Positions 23,612 through 34,751 of a stretch of DNA of 44,553 bases are shown piece after piece. Below the pieces are notes generated by a model. It ran no database searches. It worked only from the letters and a program-made list of their open reading frames with translations, and was not told where the DNA came from. Both the position numbers and the translations under genes were made by a program. The stretch is from Neolentinus lepideus HHB14362 ss-1 (taxonomy: Eukaryota > Basidiomycota > Agaricomycetes > Gloeophyllales > Gloeophyllaceae): contig KV425591.1 of assembly GCA_001632425.1 (NCBI GenBank), positions 216,242 to 260,794 on the forward strand. The letters run 5' to 3'. How positions within the stretch are numbered: the first letter of the stretch is position 1; every line of letters starts with the position of its first letter.

Positions 23612-24459
23612 CTTTTGCTCTATGGTCTCCCTGTGAATGTGACACTGATCAGAGACGAGTGCAAGTGAGCTTGGACCGTGTGTGATGGACGACCGTGAGG
23701 ACTTACGAGGTGATGGTGATTGTAAGCAAGTCTATAGAAGACAAGCTTGGGAGATGCTCCACTGGATGAACGGTGGGGGTGAAAGAGCCACAAGGTGCCA
23801 TCATTCGAGAGTCGGGGTATTTGATGCTAACCGGCTAATCTTCTGTGTCCGGCAAATGCCTATTCTCGGGTAAATTCCGGCGATCTGTCTCTTACGCGCA
23901 CGCCCCGGTACCGTACTCCGCAAACGAGTTCGGTCGGTTAGACTTTCGACGACTGCCGTTCTAGACGGTTTCTGACAAAAGCGTTACAATGTGCAGCACC
24001 TATACTTATATGACGCTGAACTGGAACGATCTCTCTGGTCTAGCTATTCCACGATGAACGACCTGCATATGCTGGCTCTCATCAAGTGATATAACCTGTA
24101 AATCCGCCTATATCTACTAGAGACGTCCGCTTTTGGGACCAATTCATACTGGTGTCAAAATTCTGAGAAAGCTAACGAATACATGCTCTATTGACTTTCC
24201 GGTTGCAATCTTTGCTCGCATATTCGACAAGGCATTTGCACCCCATTCGTGAACTCTATTGTATTATTCAGTTGGCTGACAAGTTGAGTCAGCTTAATTC
24301 ACGAGTGACAGATTTTGACATTCCGCTTCCATTCGGTTCAGTTCAATCATAGGACCATGATACACAAGAATTCGTTCCGCATTGAATCTGTCACCGTAGA
24401 GATGCGCCCTGGTGCATATCGCTCAAGTGGCACAAGTACCTCCGCTAACAGAAGAATAG
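23612..24459. other. Intergenic, promoter side of the phosphate symporter
   Basis: No supported gene. A short inverted repeat (GCTGAC...GTCAGC) lies near 24272. The segment should include the promoter of the symporter on the minus strand. Confidence 0.4.
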
Positions 24460-25301
24460 CTTCGACTTGTCGTTGGCTACAAGGACACGAACGTCCGATG
24501 GCTGCAACGGGAGGAGATTCCTTCCAATCTGGTACACTCTCTGGAAATCTATACACGAAATTCGGTGCGGCTCCTCAGACGAGTTGTGGATCATGATGAA
24601 GCTGCTATTCAGCCATGGGAGTTTCGGGTCAGCCTTTACTTGTCAGAACAATGCCAGAACCAACATTCCAACCTCGTACGGATGATGACAAATGTGCGCC
24701 CCGACTCTATATTTCGCTCTGTTCAATTGACAACATATATTTGTTGAGACGCCATCCCGGGACTGTTAGAATCCGACGTGACTGTGTATCTTCCTTCATT
24801 CACAGATGACACATCTTTGTTCCACTTTACATACCCAGCTCCTTCGCGCTGAATGATCGAGCCCGTCATTCAAAATCCCTCTGTATCGGAATGCGGGCCG
24901 CAATTGTCGAAGTCTGAGATTCAGCATGACTTAGAGCAATGGTGAATATTTTAAGACACAATATCAGCTTCCTAGCATTCATGCTGACTACCAGTACATG
25001 CCAACATGCGCCGTACGTAGCTTTTCGTGACAGGGGCTATGAAACTCTAGATATCCTAAGAACGTGCACAGCCCTTGAAGTCTGAGCCTTTCTATCCCGC
25101 ATCTGTCTATACAAGCGTACCTCCTGCATGGTACAAACAGCACCTCTGGAGAGCGCGAAATCCGGAGATCTAGAGCGGGATATTGTGGCGCTGGGTGAGG
25201 CCGTGTACCAGATTCAGTGCGGGGAAGCCTTCATTACGCGATGGGCTCCCATCAGGCAGAACGAAAAAATCATCCTTCAGGATTCACTTAACCAACTATA
25301 A
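24460..25301 (+). pseudogene. Decayed or unresolved gene in four frame-shifted pieces
   Basis: Four stretches read as good protein but in changing frames. 24460-24747 (96 codons) follows a plausible intron end (CTAAC then TAG) and contains VRWLQREEIP, AAIQPWEFRVSLYLSEQC and NVRPDSIFRSVQL. 24853-24945 starts MIEPVIQNPSVSE. 25066-25173 contains SEPFYPASVYTSVPPAWY and HLWRARNPEI. 25128-25301 contains LERDIVALGEAVYQIQ and ends in TAA. Pieces 3 and 4 overlap with a one-base shift near 25168, which no intron explains. I cannot name the family. The pieces probably belong to one lineage-specific gene now broken, although some breaks may be introns. Confidence 0.45.
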
Positions 25302-25901
25302 AGATGTCTTGTAAAGGATGATGGAAGGAAATTCAAAGTCGATGACCTTATGACAAGCATGATCTACGCATTCAGGCTATATGCCGACCCGAGCAACCGA
25401 GGGTGATGCACACCTCTTCGACGATTGTTACAGCACAGAGATGCAGGTAAGTCGATAGTTTTGCTCGACGATTCTGCTGTTCACCTGACGATCTCCTTTC
25501 TGTAGCGCTGGTTTCGATGGTCTCTCGGGAAGTAGCAGTCTCACCATGGCAGTTATGTCCATTAGCAGGAATGGTTGGACACAAGAGTTTGACATCATTG
25601 AAGGATGAAATGGCAATCACTCCAGCTTCGTAGACGACCGAGCATACTGCAGGACTCAGACTACCCGGACGATACATTACAGAATCAAAGAAAACGCTCC
25701 GTCCGTTCAAACTGATAATTGCAGAGAATATCATCTGTATCTCAAAATGCGTTTAAAGAAAGATCGAGGCACAACAAAGACATGACAGGGGGCCGTAAGC
25801 TGAATGACGTATACGTAATAAGGCGGTTGATTGCGAGACGGTAATAGTGAGGTGAGGATGGGGTATGAGAGCGTACTCAGTAAGAGAGCAAATTATTAAG
25901 A
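25302..25901. other. Intergenic downstream of Rho1
   Basis: A 120-codon minus-strand frame (25372-25734) is present, but it has no motif, no clear splice partners and no known relatives. I see no supported gene here. Confidence 0.4.
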
Positions 25902-26802
25902 TTACAGGATGACGCAGTGGTGCTTCTTGCCACCTTTCGGTCGGCTCAGAAGCGCTGCGCGGGTAGCGTACTGGAAGACCTCGTGAACGCCCTCGCCGGT
26001 CTTGGCTGAACATTCGAGATAATGCCTGGCTCCGATTTTCTGAGCGACGGCCATACCCTGAACAGGTCGTCAGTACGTGGTAGACAACGGATAGGAGGTA
26101 ACGGCATGGGGAATGTTCCACGACACGCGGTGATGAAGGGGAGCGAACAGATCATGGAGGAATGCACTGACCTCCTCGGGTGTAACAGGCCGCTGATTCG
26201 TCTTCCTCAGCTCCTCGATCACGCGGGGGTCGCGTCTCAGATCCTTCTTGCAGCCAACAAGGATGATGGGGAGACCGGCACAGAAATGCATGACTTCGGA
26301 AATCCACTATTTAAGTCATCTGATGTCAGCCGACAAGTCTAGCGCGCGCTAAATCCGGACGTGAACGCGCCTTCTCTTGTACGTTATCAAGCGAGTCAGG
26401 AGAGTCGACGGCGAAGCAGATTAGGATGACGTGTGAGTCGGGATAACTCAACGGCCTCAAGCGGTCGTAGTCTTCCTGACCCGCCGTATCCCATAAGGCC
26501 AGCTCAACATGCTTCCCATCGACCTCGACATCGGCTACGTAGTTCTCGAACACAGTAGGGACATACACCTGCAACACCTCGTCAGACACCAAAACGAGAC
26601 GGCCTCTCTGCATTGCAGAGGACGTTGAGCACTCACCTCAGGGAACGTCCCCTTCGAGAACACAATCAAGAGACAAGTCTGCCAAACACAAACCAGAGCG
26701 TCAGCACCCTGGCGCGCCAAACCATGACCAACGACGAAGCGGGCACACCTTTCCGCACGCACCATCCCCGACAATAACGAGCTTCCTGCGGATTTCGGAC
26801 AT
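25902..26802 (-). CDS. RHO1: Rho-family GTPase Rho1
   Basis: The ATG has its complement at 26800-26802 and the TAA is at 25902-25904, giving about 193 residues over five exons. The G boxes are intact: VGDGACGKT (P-loop, split by an intron right after GK), the effector loop [33 protein letters not shown], the Rho insert region after [10 protein letters not shown], and [10 protein letters not shown]. The C-terminus is [11 protein letters not shown], a polybasic stretch plus a CaaX box ending in Leu, so geranylgeranylation is expected. In fungi Rho1 activates beta-1,3-glucan synthase and protein kinase C, controlling cell-wall synthesis and polarity at the plasma membrane. The intron at 26307-26370 begins with GC instead of GT (see findings). 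Identification is essentially certain. Confidence 0.96.
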
Positions 26803-27255
26803 GGATGACGACGACGGAGGGGTGTGGTGGGCGGTAGCGGCGGTTGTGGTGTGTCGGTGGTCTGTCGCACGTTGATACGCAACAGCTCAGACGAGCAGGG
26901 TCAAGCGGGCCTTCAAGCGGGATTTGAACACATGCTGTGCGACCGTTACGTAAGCGCACCGCCGAGCGCTCTCCCACTTTCGGTTAGGTCTCGGGCTTCC
27001 ATCTTTATTTAAACTACACTACGCAAATAACCTACATTTTTATACATCTGCTACTGACAGTAGTTCATGGTAACAATGACAGTACTAGTGGTATATGCAG
27101 GTGCTAACATATTCTGGCATTGGCCGTTTTGTGGATCGAAGTTTGTCGGGATTCTTGCATCGCCGCCGCCTACGCCGAGGCGGTGTCCCAGCCGTTCCAA
27201 AGATACTCACGTACCACGTACGAGTTTCAACACTCTTACATTATCACATCCCGAC
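26803..27255. other. Intergenic, Rho1 promoter
   Basis: No coding frame is supported. It contains a TATTTAAA-like element near 27006 on the Rho1 side and the 3' UTR of the 2H phosphoesterase gene on the other side. Confidence 0.45.
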
Positions 27256-28499
27256 TTAAAGAGTAATCCCTCCAACACTCACATACTCATCCTCGGGGCC
27301 ATGGCTACCCATCTCGCAGATTTGGATTTCATCCACGTTCCATGAGCCAAAGTCGACCGTTATCGAGTCGAATTTCCGTTTCTCGCCGGGTTGTCCTAGG
27401 TCGACTACGGGGAAGTTGAGTTGGCGGAATGCGACCGAGCCCAAGATGGATGGGTACGAGAACGGTGTACGAGGACCGTTGGTCCGAGGTTTTCTTTGCA
27501 CGGTATTGATTATGGTACAATGTAACTGTCGTATATTTAGCATAGGTCCAACTAGATAGTGTATCAATGTCATCGTTCACCTTCAGCTCCCGGCGCTGAT
27601 CAATCAGCAGCCCTGCTTCTACGAATGCACGCTGCACCAGTACTGCGGGCGATATGGTCTCTGGTCACTATCATCCGTCAAACTTCCCAACATCAAATCA
27701 GTCCACTCACAGCAAACTTCTTGTAACTTTGTTCCTGATCCGTTATTTGACGGGCCCACCCACATAACGTGCGCCCTCTCAGGGTCTCCTTTGTCGGGCT
27801 TCATGATATCCATGGCCTTTAGCTCAACTCGTAGCTTCTCCCCCGCTAGAATCCCGAAGATACGCGGACGGAGCTCAGCAAGCAGCGCTAAGGCAGCTGC
27901 GATCGTCTTTGGCCCGGGAGCCGATGAGCGCTCGAGTGACATGACGCCCAGCGTGAGATGGAGCCGCCGGGGATTGATTATGATAGATCTGTCAAGCCCT
28001 GTGACGGGCGGCGACCCAGCTAACAGTGCTTGAGTGAACGTGGACATGGATTCGCGCAAGCGGGCATGGTGGCCCTATGGAAGACTTTAGCCAAGCCTTG
28101 CGACGACTGAGACTGCCACGCACGATGGGGAGGGCGATGACTACGAATTATATTATTCCAATTGGTTGTTAGAACAATCAGATAGATCAGATAGCATTCG
28201 GCATGCTTACAGTGCGTCAATGGAGGCTTGGGCGTTCGTTCAGTTCGTCGACTTCGACTCGGTCCCACGATGGTGGTGGTCGTCTGCTCGACTGTCACAG
28301 CCGTCCCAGTTGCAGTCAAGTCGCTTTCCCCGAGTCGCTGGCCTCTCCTTAATTCACGCCAGTACTCACTTCCCTCTCCCCGTCCCCGTCCCCGTCCCCA
28401 ACCACCACTGCCACGGCCACGTCCCCTGCCTGTCCCGCTGATTTGGTTCAAGCCTTGGCCCCGGACTGTCGATGTCGCCGAGGTGCGTGTTGCGGACAT
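27256..28499 (-). CDS. 2H phosphoesterase (AKAP7/ASCC1-like) with RG-rich N-terminus
   Basis: Five exons (ATG complement at 28497-28499, TAA at 27256-27258) give 333 residues. Residues about 18-45 are an RG/GRG-rich, low-complexity stretch. The 2H fold follows: THFIALPI, first catalytic HLTLG at about 141-145, second LHCTII at about 245-250, then FGSWNVDEIQICEMGS and YVSVGGI near the end. The two His-x-Thr motifs define the 2H family, which cleaves cyclic phosphates or 2',5'-linked RNA. The spacing and the DEIQICEMGS end match the AKAP7/ASCC1 branch. ASCC1 orthologues normally have a KH RNA-binding domain before this fold; here only the RG-rich segment is present, perhaps replacing it for RNA contact. 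Probable role: RNA processing or repair-linked phosphoesterase, nuclear or cytosolic. Confidence 0.87.
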
Positions 28500-29379
28500 C
28501 TGGATAAACGGATTGCGCGGAGACTGATGGGATATACTGGTATACAAGCTTTAAGCCTGCGGACTCGGGACCGTGAACAAAAATTACGCTGAGGTTACTG
28601 AGCGCTAGCGTATCCATCTACCGGACCGCATTGCACGCTGCGTACCTGGTTCGGAACAATTCGAGTAAGTGGAACTCCTTTCTGTTTCAGAAGCTCGCGG
28701 ATGCGTCGAGGAAAGTCTGAGCGTAAAGTGCCAGGAGCACTGCATTGTCTGCCAAGTCCCGATGATTCTCGTGATCTCCGAATCTGGGGAAATCCGGGGT
28801 ACCGTTTACCCGTTCGCCCTGGCCAACACAAGACATAACGTGCAGAAAATCATGAAATACGGACTGAGCGTTCACCATATCACAGAAAGACGGCTGGTAG
28901 ACACCGTCGAGCTGAAAGGTGGACTGACATGCCGTCAAGGCCGTGCAATGCGGACCGGGATTCTTGTGCCCGCCGTGAGAGAGTCGTTCATTCGCGTCTT
29001 GGCGCGTCGTCGCACTACCAGTTCTGCCACATATAATTGACTCCTAATCCATCCACTCCTTTTGACCTGCTGGCCTCAGCTGAGACACTTCGCCCCTGTA
29101 TATTCCAGTCCCGTTCATTCATTTCTGTCCTTTATTATTTGGGGACTGGACGCGGGTAGCACTGGGGCAACAGAAGTATTTTGGGCTAGACTATCCCTGC
29201 GATCTCGGCGCCTGTCTGTCATTCTAGACAATCTGTTAACACTCAAATCATTCGCACAACGCCCTCCGCCTGTGGTTACCTTTTCATCCTGCAACTACGG
29301 CGTTCCCCCTCACTCTACTACTCCGACCTGCCCTGCCCTCCCCCCCTCCTCTCGAGTTATCCTCGGAACGCAGTAGCTC
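28500..29379. other. Divergent intergenic region
   Basis: It separates the minus-strand 2H gene from the plus-strand protease. Frames of 78-123 codons exist on both strands at 28595-29040, but none has a motif, a coherent splice chain or a clear start context. It probably serves as a shared promoter region, and any missing 5' exon of the protease would lie here. Confidence 0.4.
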
Positions 29380-31868
29380 ATGATTGCATGGACGGACATG
29401 TATCCCCGCAGCTGGAAAGGAAAGGAACGGGAGGTGCACGTTGAGAGCAAGCGGACCGAGGGAAACGGTGGCAGCGATGGGATTGTCATTCCTATGCAGA
29501 TGATTGGCGACGGAACATACACTGTGTAAGTCCTCGTACAATCGTCTCCCCTCTACACCACGCCTAGAACCTCCCCCCCTTTTCTCCTTTGTACTCTACG
29601 AGATGCAGACGCCGGCGCCTAGTTGAGAGTTGACGACCGCACAGCAGTCGTTGCGTGACTGATCGGATCATTGTAGTGAATACATTGTTCCCATAATCAT
29701 GGGAAACGGTCAAAATCTTTCTTTACAGGTTGATACAGGCTCCTCCGACCTCGTAAGTCTCACGAGTTCCACGAAATTAATACACTCGTACGATTGACAT
29801 CCGCTGATTATTTAGTGGATTGCCTCAACATCCTGCTCCTCCTGCTCGTCCACGGGTGCGCGCCTCTACAACCCCAGTCAAGCCACCGAAACCGGCGTAC
29901 TCTTTAACATACAATACCTTCTCGGCAACGTGAGCGGGCCCATCGTCTGGGACTCCGTCCAGCTCGGCGGGTATAGCATCACGAATCAAGCTTTATGTTC
30001 GTCTACCATGTCGGTGTCTAATTTAATGCAAATACTAAATTTCTCTCCTTTGCTTTTCGCAGGCGCAGCCACCGCTGTTGCCCAGGAGCCGCTTTCCTCG
30101 TCTTTCGACGGCGTCCTGGGCCTCGCACTCCCGGCCAACTCTGTCATTGAAGATAAAATCCCGTCAGCGCTGGACAACTCTCCTGATGGCGCGACTTTCT
30201 CCTCCAACCTCTTCAGCATGACTCCCATTTCCCAGGCTCCACCCGCCCGTTTCTTGTCTTTATCATTTGAACGCCCTGGCTCCGACCGTACGCCGTCCTT
30301 GCTGGGCATCGGCCGCCATCCCGAATCACTCGTCCCTGACCCAAGCCAGGTACAGTACTCCGGCCTGATCGCGACGAGCTCGTTGGGTCAGCTATTCTGG
30401 CAGAGCAGTGTACGGGGCGTGACAGTGTATGTGAATGGGGAGGCAAGGGCGGTAAACATCGGCCGGTCACATACGGGGGCAGTGTTCCCAATCGCGGCGG
30501 TCGACTCAGGTGTACCGTACATAATCACCACATCGACAATTGCAAACGGGATATACGGCGCTATTGGGATTAACCCAGCATCCGACGGACAATGTACATA
30601 AAATTCTCATCGTTAATCTCATATTACTGATTTTTTCTGCAGATTACGTCCCTTGCACCACCCCGCTCAACATGACCATCACGCTTGACGGCCAGGCGCC
30701 ACTCCCCCTCCATCCTCTAGACCTGACCGCTGTCCCCCAACAAGATGCCAGGTCGGCTAACTGCGTAGGACTCATCCAAGCCGACGACACAGCTTTCACC
30801 GCGAACCAGGACTTTGGGGACATGATCCTCGGTGTGCCCTTCCTGCGGAACATGTACACTGTGCTCGCATACGACGTGCCCGACTCGAACGGCAATTTCC
30901 CCGCGGTGACTACGAGCGCGTCGATGGACCTGATCACGCCGCGGCTGGGTCTGATGAGCTTGACGAATGCAAGCACAGCGTTGGAGGAGTTCCATACAGT
31001 GAGGGTACTCAATCAGCCGCTGGGGAATACGACGCCCACGGCGAGCTCTGGCGGGAGTAAGAAGGGGTTGTCGGTGGGGTTCGACGTGCTCATCGGGCTC
31101 CTGTCGTTCTTAGGCCTGTGCGTGATCCTCTTTGGTCTCCGGTGGGTTCTTGCGAGACGGAAATACCGGACTCAAGTTCCCTCACGCGATGACGGCGAGC
31201 TCCAATCCAAGGATGCTTATGCACTTGCTGCGCTGAGACCAGAAGGGGACGCCTATGGGCCTTCGGAAGATGCACTCCGCATGCTGCGATATGAGGCGTA
31301 CAAACGCAACCGGCGGATGCGCTCCCAGTACTCGACGGACAGCTCCCTCACGAAGGTTGGAGAGCAGGATGGCGCCAAGGACGACTTGAAGGACGTCGAG
31401 ATGGGCATCCGCCCATCATTCCACGATCCTTGGGATCCCCACACTTCGTTGGCGAGCGACTGGCGGGATACGCTTGTCGGTGATGAGGGGGCCGGAGGGC
31501 ACAAGAAGAACTTCTCTGGTGATTCCTTGGGGTCGCGGTCGCCGCCGACGCACCGTCGTAACCTCAGCGATGGCAGTAATGGCGACACACCTGTCACCGC
31601 GCCACTGCTAGCTCACGTTCGCACGCCCTCGCAGGGTAGCGATGTGAACGACATGGATCTAGGCGACGGAGCGCGTATGACTGGTATCGGCACCGCCAGT
31701 CGTCGCAGCTTGCGAGAGCGAGATAGTGTCGGAAGCATCGGTAGCATGCAAGAGCTGGAAAGGACGTCGAGTCGTCCGTACGCACCGTCGCCGCTTCGTC
31801 CTCGAGCACCTCATACTCTCAGCAGCAGCTCGACACGGCGAGACCCACCTGCTGAGCAGTCATCATGA
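29380..31868 (+). CDS. Membrane-anchored pepsin-like aspartic protease
   Basis: Five exons give 719 residues from the ATG at 29380. The A1 fold is clear: YIVPIIMGNG, first catalytic DTGSSDLW at about 68, the GVLGLALP strand, second catalytic AVDSGVPY at about 282, and FGDMILGVPFLRNMY. After a Ser/Thr/Gly linker a membrane helix (GFDVLIGLLSFLGLCVILFGL, about 458-480) is followed by basic residues and about 240 disordered Ser/Arg-rich residues. This is a type I plasma-membrane or vacuolar aspartic protease with a long cytosolic tail, unlike secreted pepsins. No signal peptide is visible after the chosen ATG and a stop lies just before it, so a 5' exon carrying the signal peptide is probably missing. 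Conserved cysteines occur at the CSSCSS segment near residue 82. Confidence 0.85.
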
Positions 31869-32314
31869 CACTGTTCTAACCTGCTATAAATCTGTACGTA
31901 AATCTGCAAACCATTTTCTTGTTTATCTGTCTTTGGTTTATTTGTTATTATATGAATGACACTCGTTCTGACCCTCGCTTTGCTATCGTACCCATCCGGA
32001 CTATATTCCCCGTTGGTATGAATATACCTTATACCTCCTGCTCATGGACTAGTCTGTCGGCTTGCATGCTCACTGTATTGTACCTTGTATTATTTACTGC
32101 ACTGGAGGATTGCTGCTTTATCAAGTCTCGGTTGAAATAGCGACGAATTTCCCACTTCTATCGTCTTCGGTGCATTACACTCACAGCGCCTCTCAGTTAC
32201 GTGGTCCAAGTCGAAGTGACGTTACTGCGTATGCATCCTCAATGTGGCAAAGCAATTGCCCGATACGGAAGCCTGATTGGATCCTAGACGGCTATAATCC
32301 CTTCACCTCCACCC

Positions 32315-32322
32315 TATATAAA
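32315..32322 (+). promoter_or_regulatory. TATA box for the long transcript of the glutamine synthetase-like gene
   Basis: TATATAAA lies about 405 bases before the ATG at 32727 and about 140 bases before the proposed leader intron. Inferred only from sequence and position. Confidence 0.4.
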
Positions 32323-32457
32323 GGTCAAATGGTGAAAAGACGGCAAATTTTTCTCTCCCCGCCGCCACCTTCTCTAGGCCCTGCAGCGACGTGTGCGCTC
32401 AGTCCACCGCCTCCAACATCGTCATCCACGACTGCAGCGCATTTGCCACATAGGTCG

Positions 32458-32511
32458 GTATGTGCATAACCTACTAAGTGTTCTCTCCTTTTACCCTGCG
32501 TGTGCTCTCAG
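32458..32511 (+). other. Probable 5' UTR intron
   Basis: A 54-nt segment starts GTATGT, contains a TACTAAG branch-type motif and ends CTCTCAG. It lies in the non-coding leader between the TATA box and the ATG at 32727, so it is likely a leader intron of the glutamine synthetase-like gene. Confidence 0.55.
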
Positions 32512-32726
32512 CGTTGACCGTCCAGGTGTTTTACGGGAAGTGTTCCAGGATCCTGGGGTCATCGATTCCGGACGTCCAGGGTCCCTGATCGAAGCTGACG
32601 GCGAACACGATAAGATCACCTCCTTTGAGGCTTTCCCTCGGACACGGACACGGCCATGATCGTGCTAAGACATAAATACCCAACCATGTCCGTCCCTTGC
32701 TGCCTCCCTAAATCCCGTTCACTACA

Positions 32727-34354
32727 ATGTCTCAGACCACGAGCTATGGCATCGCCTACTCCCCCACCGTCGATTCAACTCATACGTCTCTGACTCTCGA
32801 GCAGCTCGGTGACCAGGGTGTGCGCTATATCCGCTTGACTTGGGTCGACCTCGTAAACAACATCCGCTACCGCGTCATTCCCCTTCCGTACTTTGACAAG
32901 CTGCTCAAATCGTCACGCCCGGGCATCACGATCGGCAAGATAGTATTCGGGCTTGTCTTCCTGGACACAGCAGAAGGCTTCGGGCCTACTGGCGAGTACC
33001 TCTATGTTCCTGACATGAAGACGTTGCGCAGGTGTCCGTATGCGGAGGGTCATGCAATGGTGCTGGGTTACTTTGAGCACAAGGATAAATACTCGAGCGG
33101 CATGGATTCGTTGGAGGTGGATCTGTGCCCAAGGACAGTGTTGAGACGCGTCATGCAGTACGTGAGGGTACACGCTCTTGTCTTTTATCCCTAACAGTCC
33201 ATAGAGAGGCGAAAGAGACATGTGATGTCGACTTCCTGGTTGGCTTCGAGACCGAATTTATTTTGCTCAAGTCCGTGGACCCGATCGAAGCAATGAACAA
33301 CCACGGCTGGTCCAACTCACCTGCACTGCCCTCTGGCGCTGTTGAAACCAAGGTTCTGGAAGAGATCGCTGACTCGCTGCAGACATCGAGCATCGAACTG
33401 CAGATGTACCATGCTGAAGCGGCTCCTGGTCAGGTGCGTTCAATGGCCTTGACTTATGCGAAGCTGATAAACAACCGTACATTGAATAGTATGAGGTCGT
33501 CACTGGACCTCTGTCTCCCCTAGAGGCTTGCGATGCCCTCATCTTCACCCGCGAGACGATATTCAACACGGCCTCAAAGTACGGCCTCCGTGCCACCCTT
33601 GCACCCCGAGTCTTCGGCACCAGCTGTAAGTCAGTTCTCCTGTTTTTCTGTTGCTGTTCACAACTCCTCTTAGGTGGTTCAGGAGCTCACACGCACATTT
33701 CCATTCACTCCAAGAAGAATCTTTCCCTTCCACCTTCGACGTCGAATCACCTCTCGCCTATCGAAGCCGCCTTCCTGTCCGGCATCCTCACTGCCCTCCC
33801 AGCTCTATGTGCCCTTACGCTCCCAACCGCCGCCTCGTACGCGCGTATGGCCGACGGTGTCTGGTCCGGTGGTACGTATGTCGCATGGGGCGTCGACAAC
33901 CGCGAGACTCCCATCCGTCTCTGCCCGTCCTCCTCACACCACTTCGAAGTCAAGTGTTTGGATGGAACGGCGAACCCATATGTTGCGATAGCTGGACTGC
34001 TGGGTGCTGGGTTGCAGGGTGTAGAGAAGCAGGTGGGGCTGAAGGTGCGTGAGTGTTCGGTGGTTGCTCCGGCGGAGTTGAGCGAGGAGGAGAGGAGGAA
34101 GGTGGGAGCTACCGTGAGGATGCCGAGGACAATAAAGGAGGCGAGGGAGCGGTTGGCAGGCGGGGAGGGGATGACTGTGAGGGAGGTGCTTGGGGAAGTG
34201 TTTGTGGAGGCGTATATCAATGTCAATAAGGTGCGCGGTTGTATGGTTTGGGCGTATACTATATGGTGGCTGATGGTGCCGGTAGACGTTGGAGAAGTCT
34301 CTTGGAGAGGGGTCGGAAGCAGATATCATGAGAAGAATGATTGAGAATTATTAA
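32727..34354 (+). CDS. FluG-like glutamine synthetase domain protein
   Basis: Five exons give exactly 473 residues. The N-terminal beta-grasp part reads RYIRLTWVDLVNNIRYRVIP. The catalytic part has VGFETEF at about 156-162 (metal-binding glutamates), AEAAPGQYEVVTGPLSPLEACD, CGSGAHTHIS at about 266-274, and CLDGTANPYVAIAGLLGAG. This is a class I-type glutamine synthetase module as found at the C-terminus of fungal FluG, but the N-terminal amidohydrolase half of full FluG is absent. Such stand-alone proteins may ligate ammonia or another amine to glutamate or a related acid; true glutamine synthesis is not established. It may be regulated through a leader intron and upstream frame. The gene ends convergently with the unknown gene at 34752-37312. 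Confidence 0.88.
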
Positions 34355-34751
34355 ATAGTTGCTTTTAATCTTGCTAAGATATGTCACTCGTACCGCGCAA
34401 TTCTTTTGGCGCTGTTCTCCCACCTATGGGATATCAGCCGATACTTAACATGCTTATTCTCTGATCCTATAGCTTTCCGAATCTTACAGGCTTACACGGT
34501 AAATTAATTACTGGACGTAGTCCCGCTCGTCTCGGTCTCGTTTACCCGTTCCCGACTTGGCTATCGCGCCTCCGTATACACGGACTCGTTAAGACATGCC
34601 ACCATAACAGTGCTTCTGCCATGTCAACTGGCATGGACACTGCAGCTCGGAAATTGCCCAAAAAACGTCGTATACTGCGAGGTCATTTGACTGTTGTTCC
34701 CCAGTTAATGCATCGATAAGCTTCGTCCTAAACCATAATTCAGCTCATGAG
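34355..34751. other. Intergenic between convergent genes
   Basis: Both neighbouring genes end here. AT-rich with no coding frame, and presumably contains the two 3' UTRs. Confidence 0.5.

Larger units (their letters stand above)
31869..32726. other. Intergenic, glutamine synthetase-like promoter and leader
   Basis: No complete gene. The 3' UTR of the protease lies at the left. TATATAAA at 32315-32322 and a 5' UTR-type intron suggest a long leader for the next gene. A short upstream frame starting at 32334 (MVKRRQIF...) would end inside the leader. Confidence 0.45.

Noticed and set aside
28376..28420. Pyrimidine-rich CCCCGT repeats
   Set aside because: On the minus strand they encode the RG-rich N-terminus of the 2H phosphoesterase; no separate repeat element is needed.
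28595..29040. Overlapping frames of 78-123 codons on both strands
   Set aside because: No motif, no consistent exon chain and no recognisable relatives; overlapping on both strands suggests chance openness.
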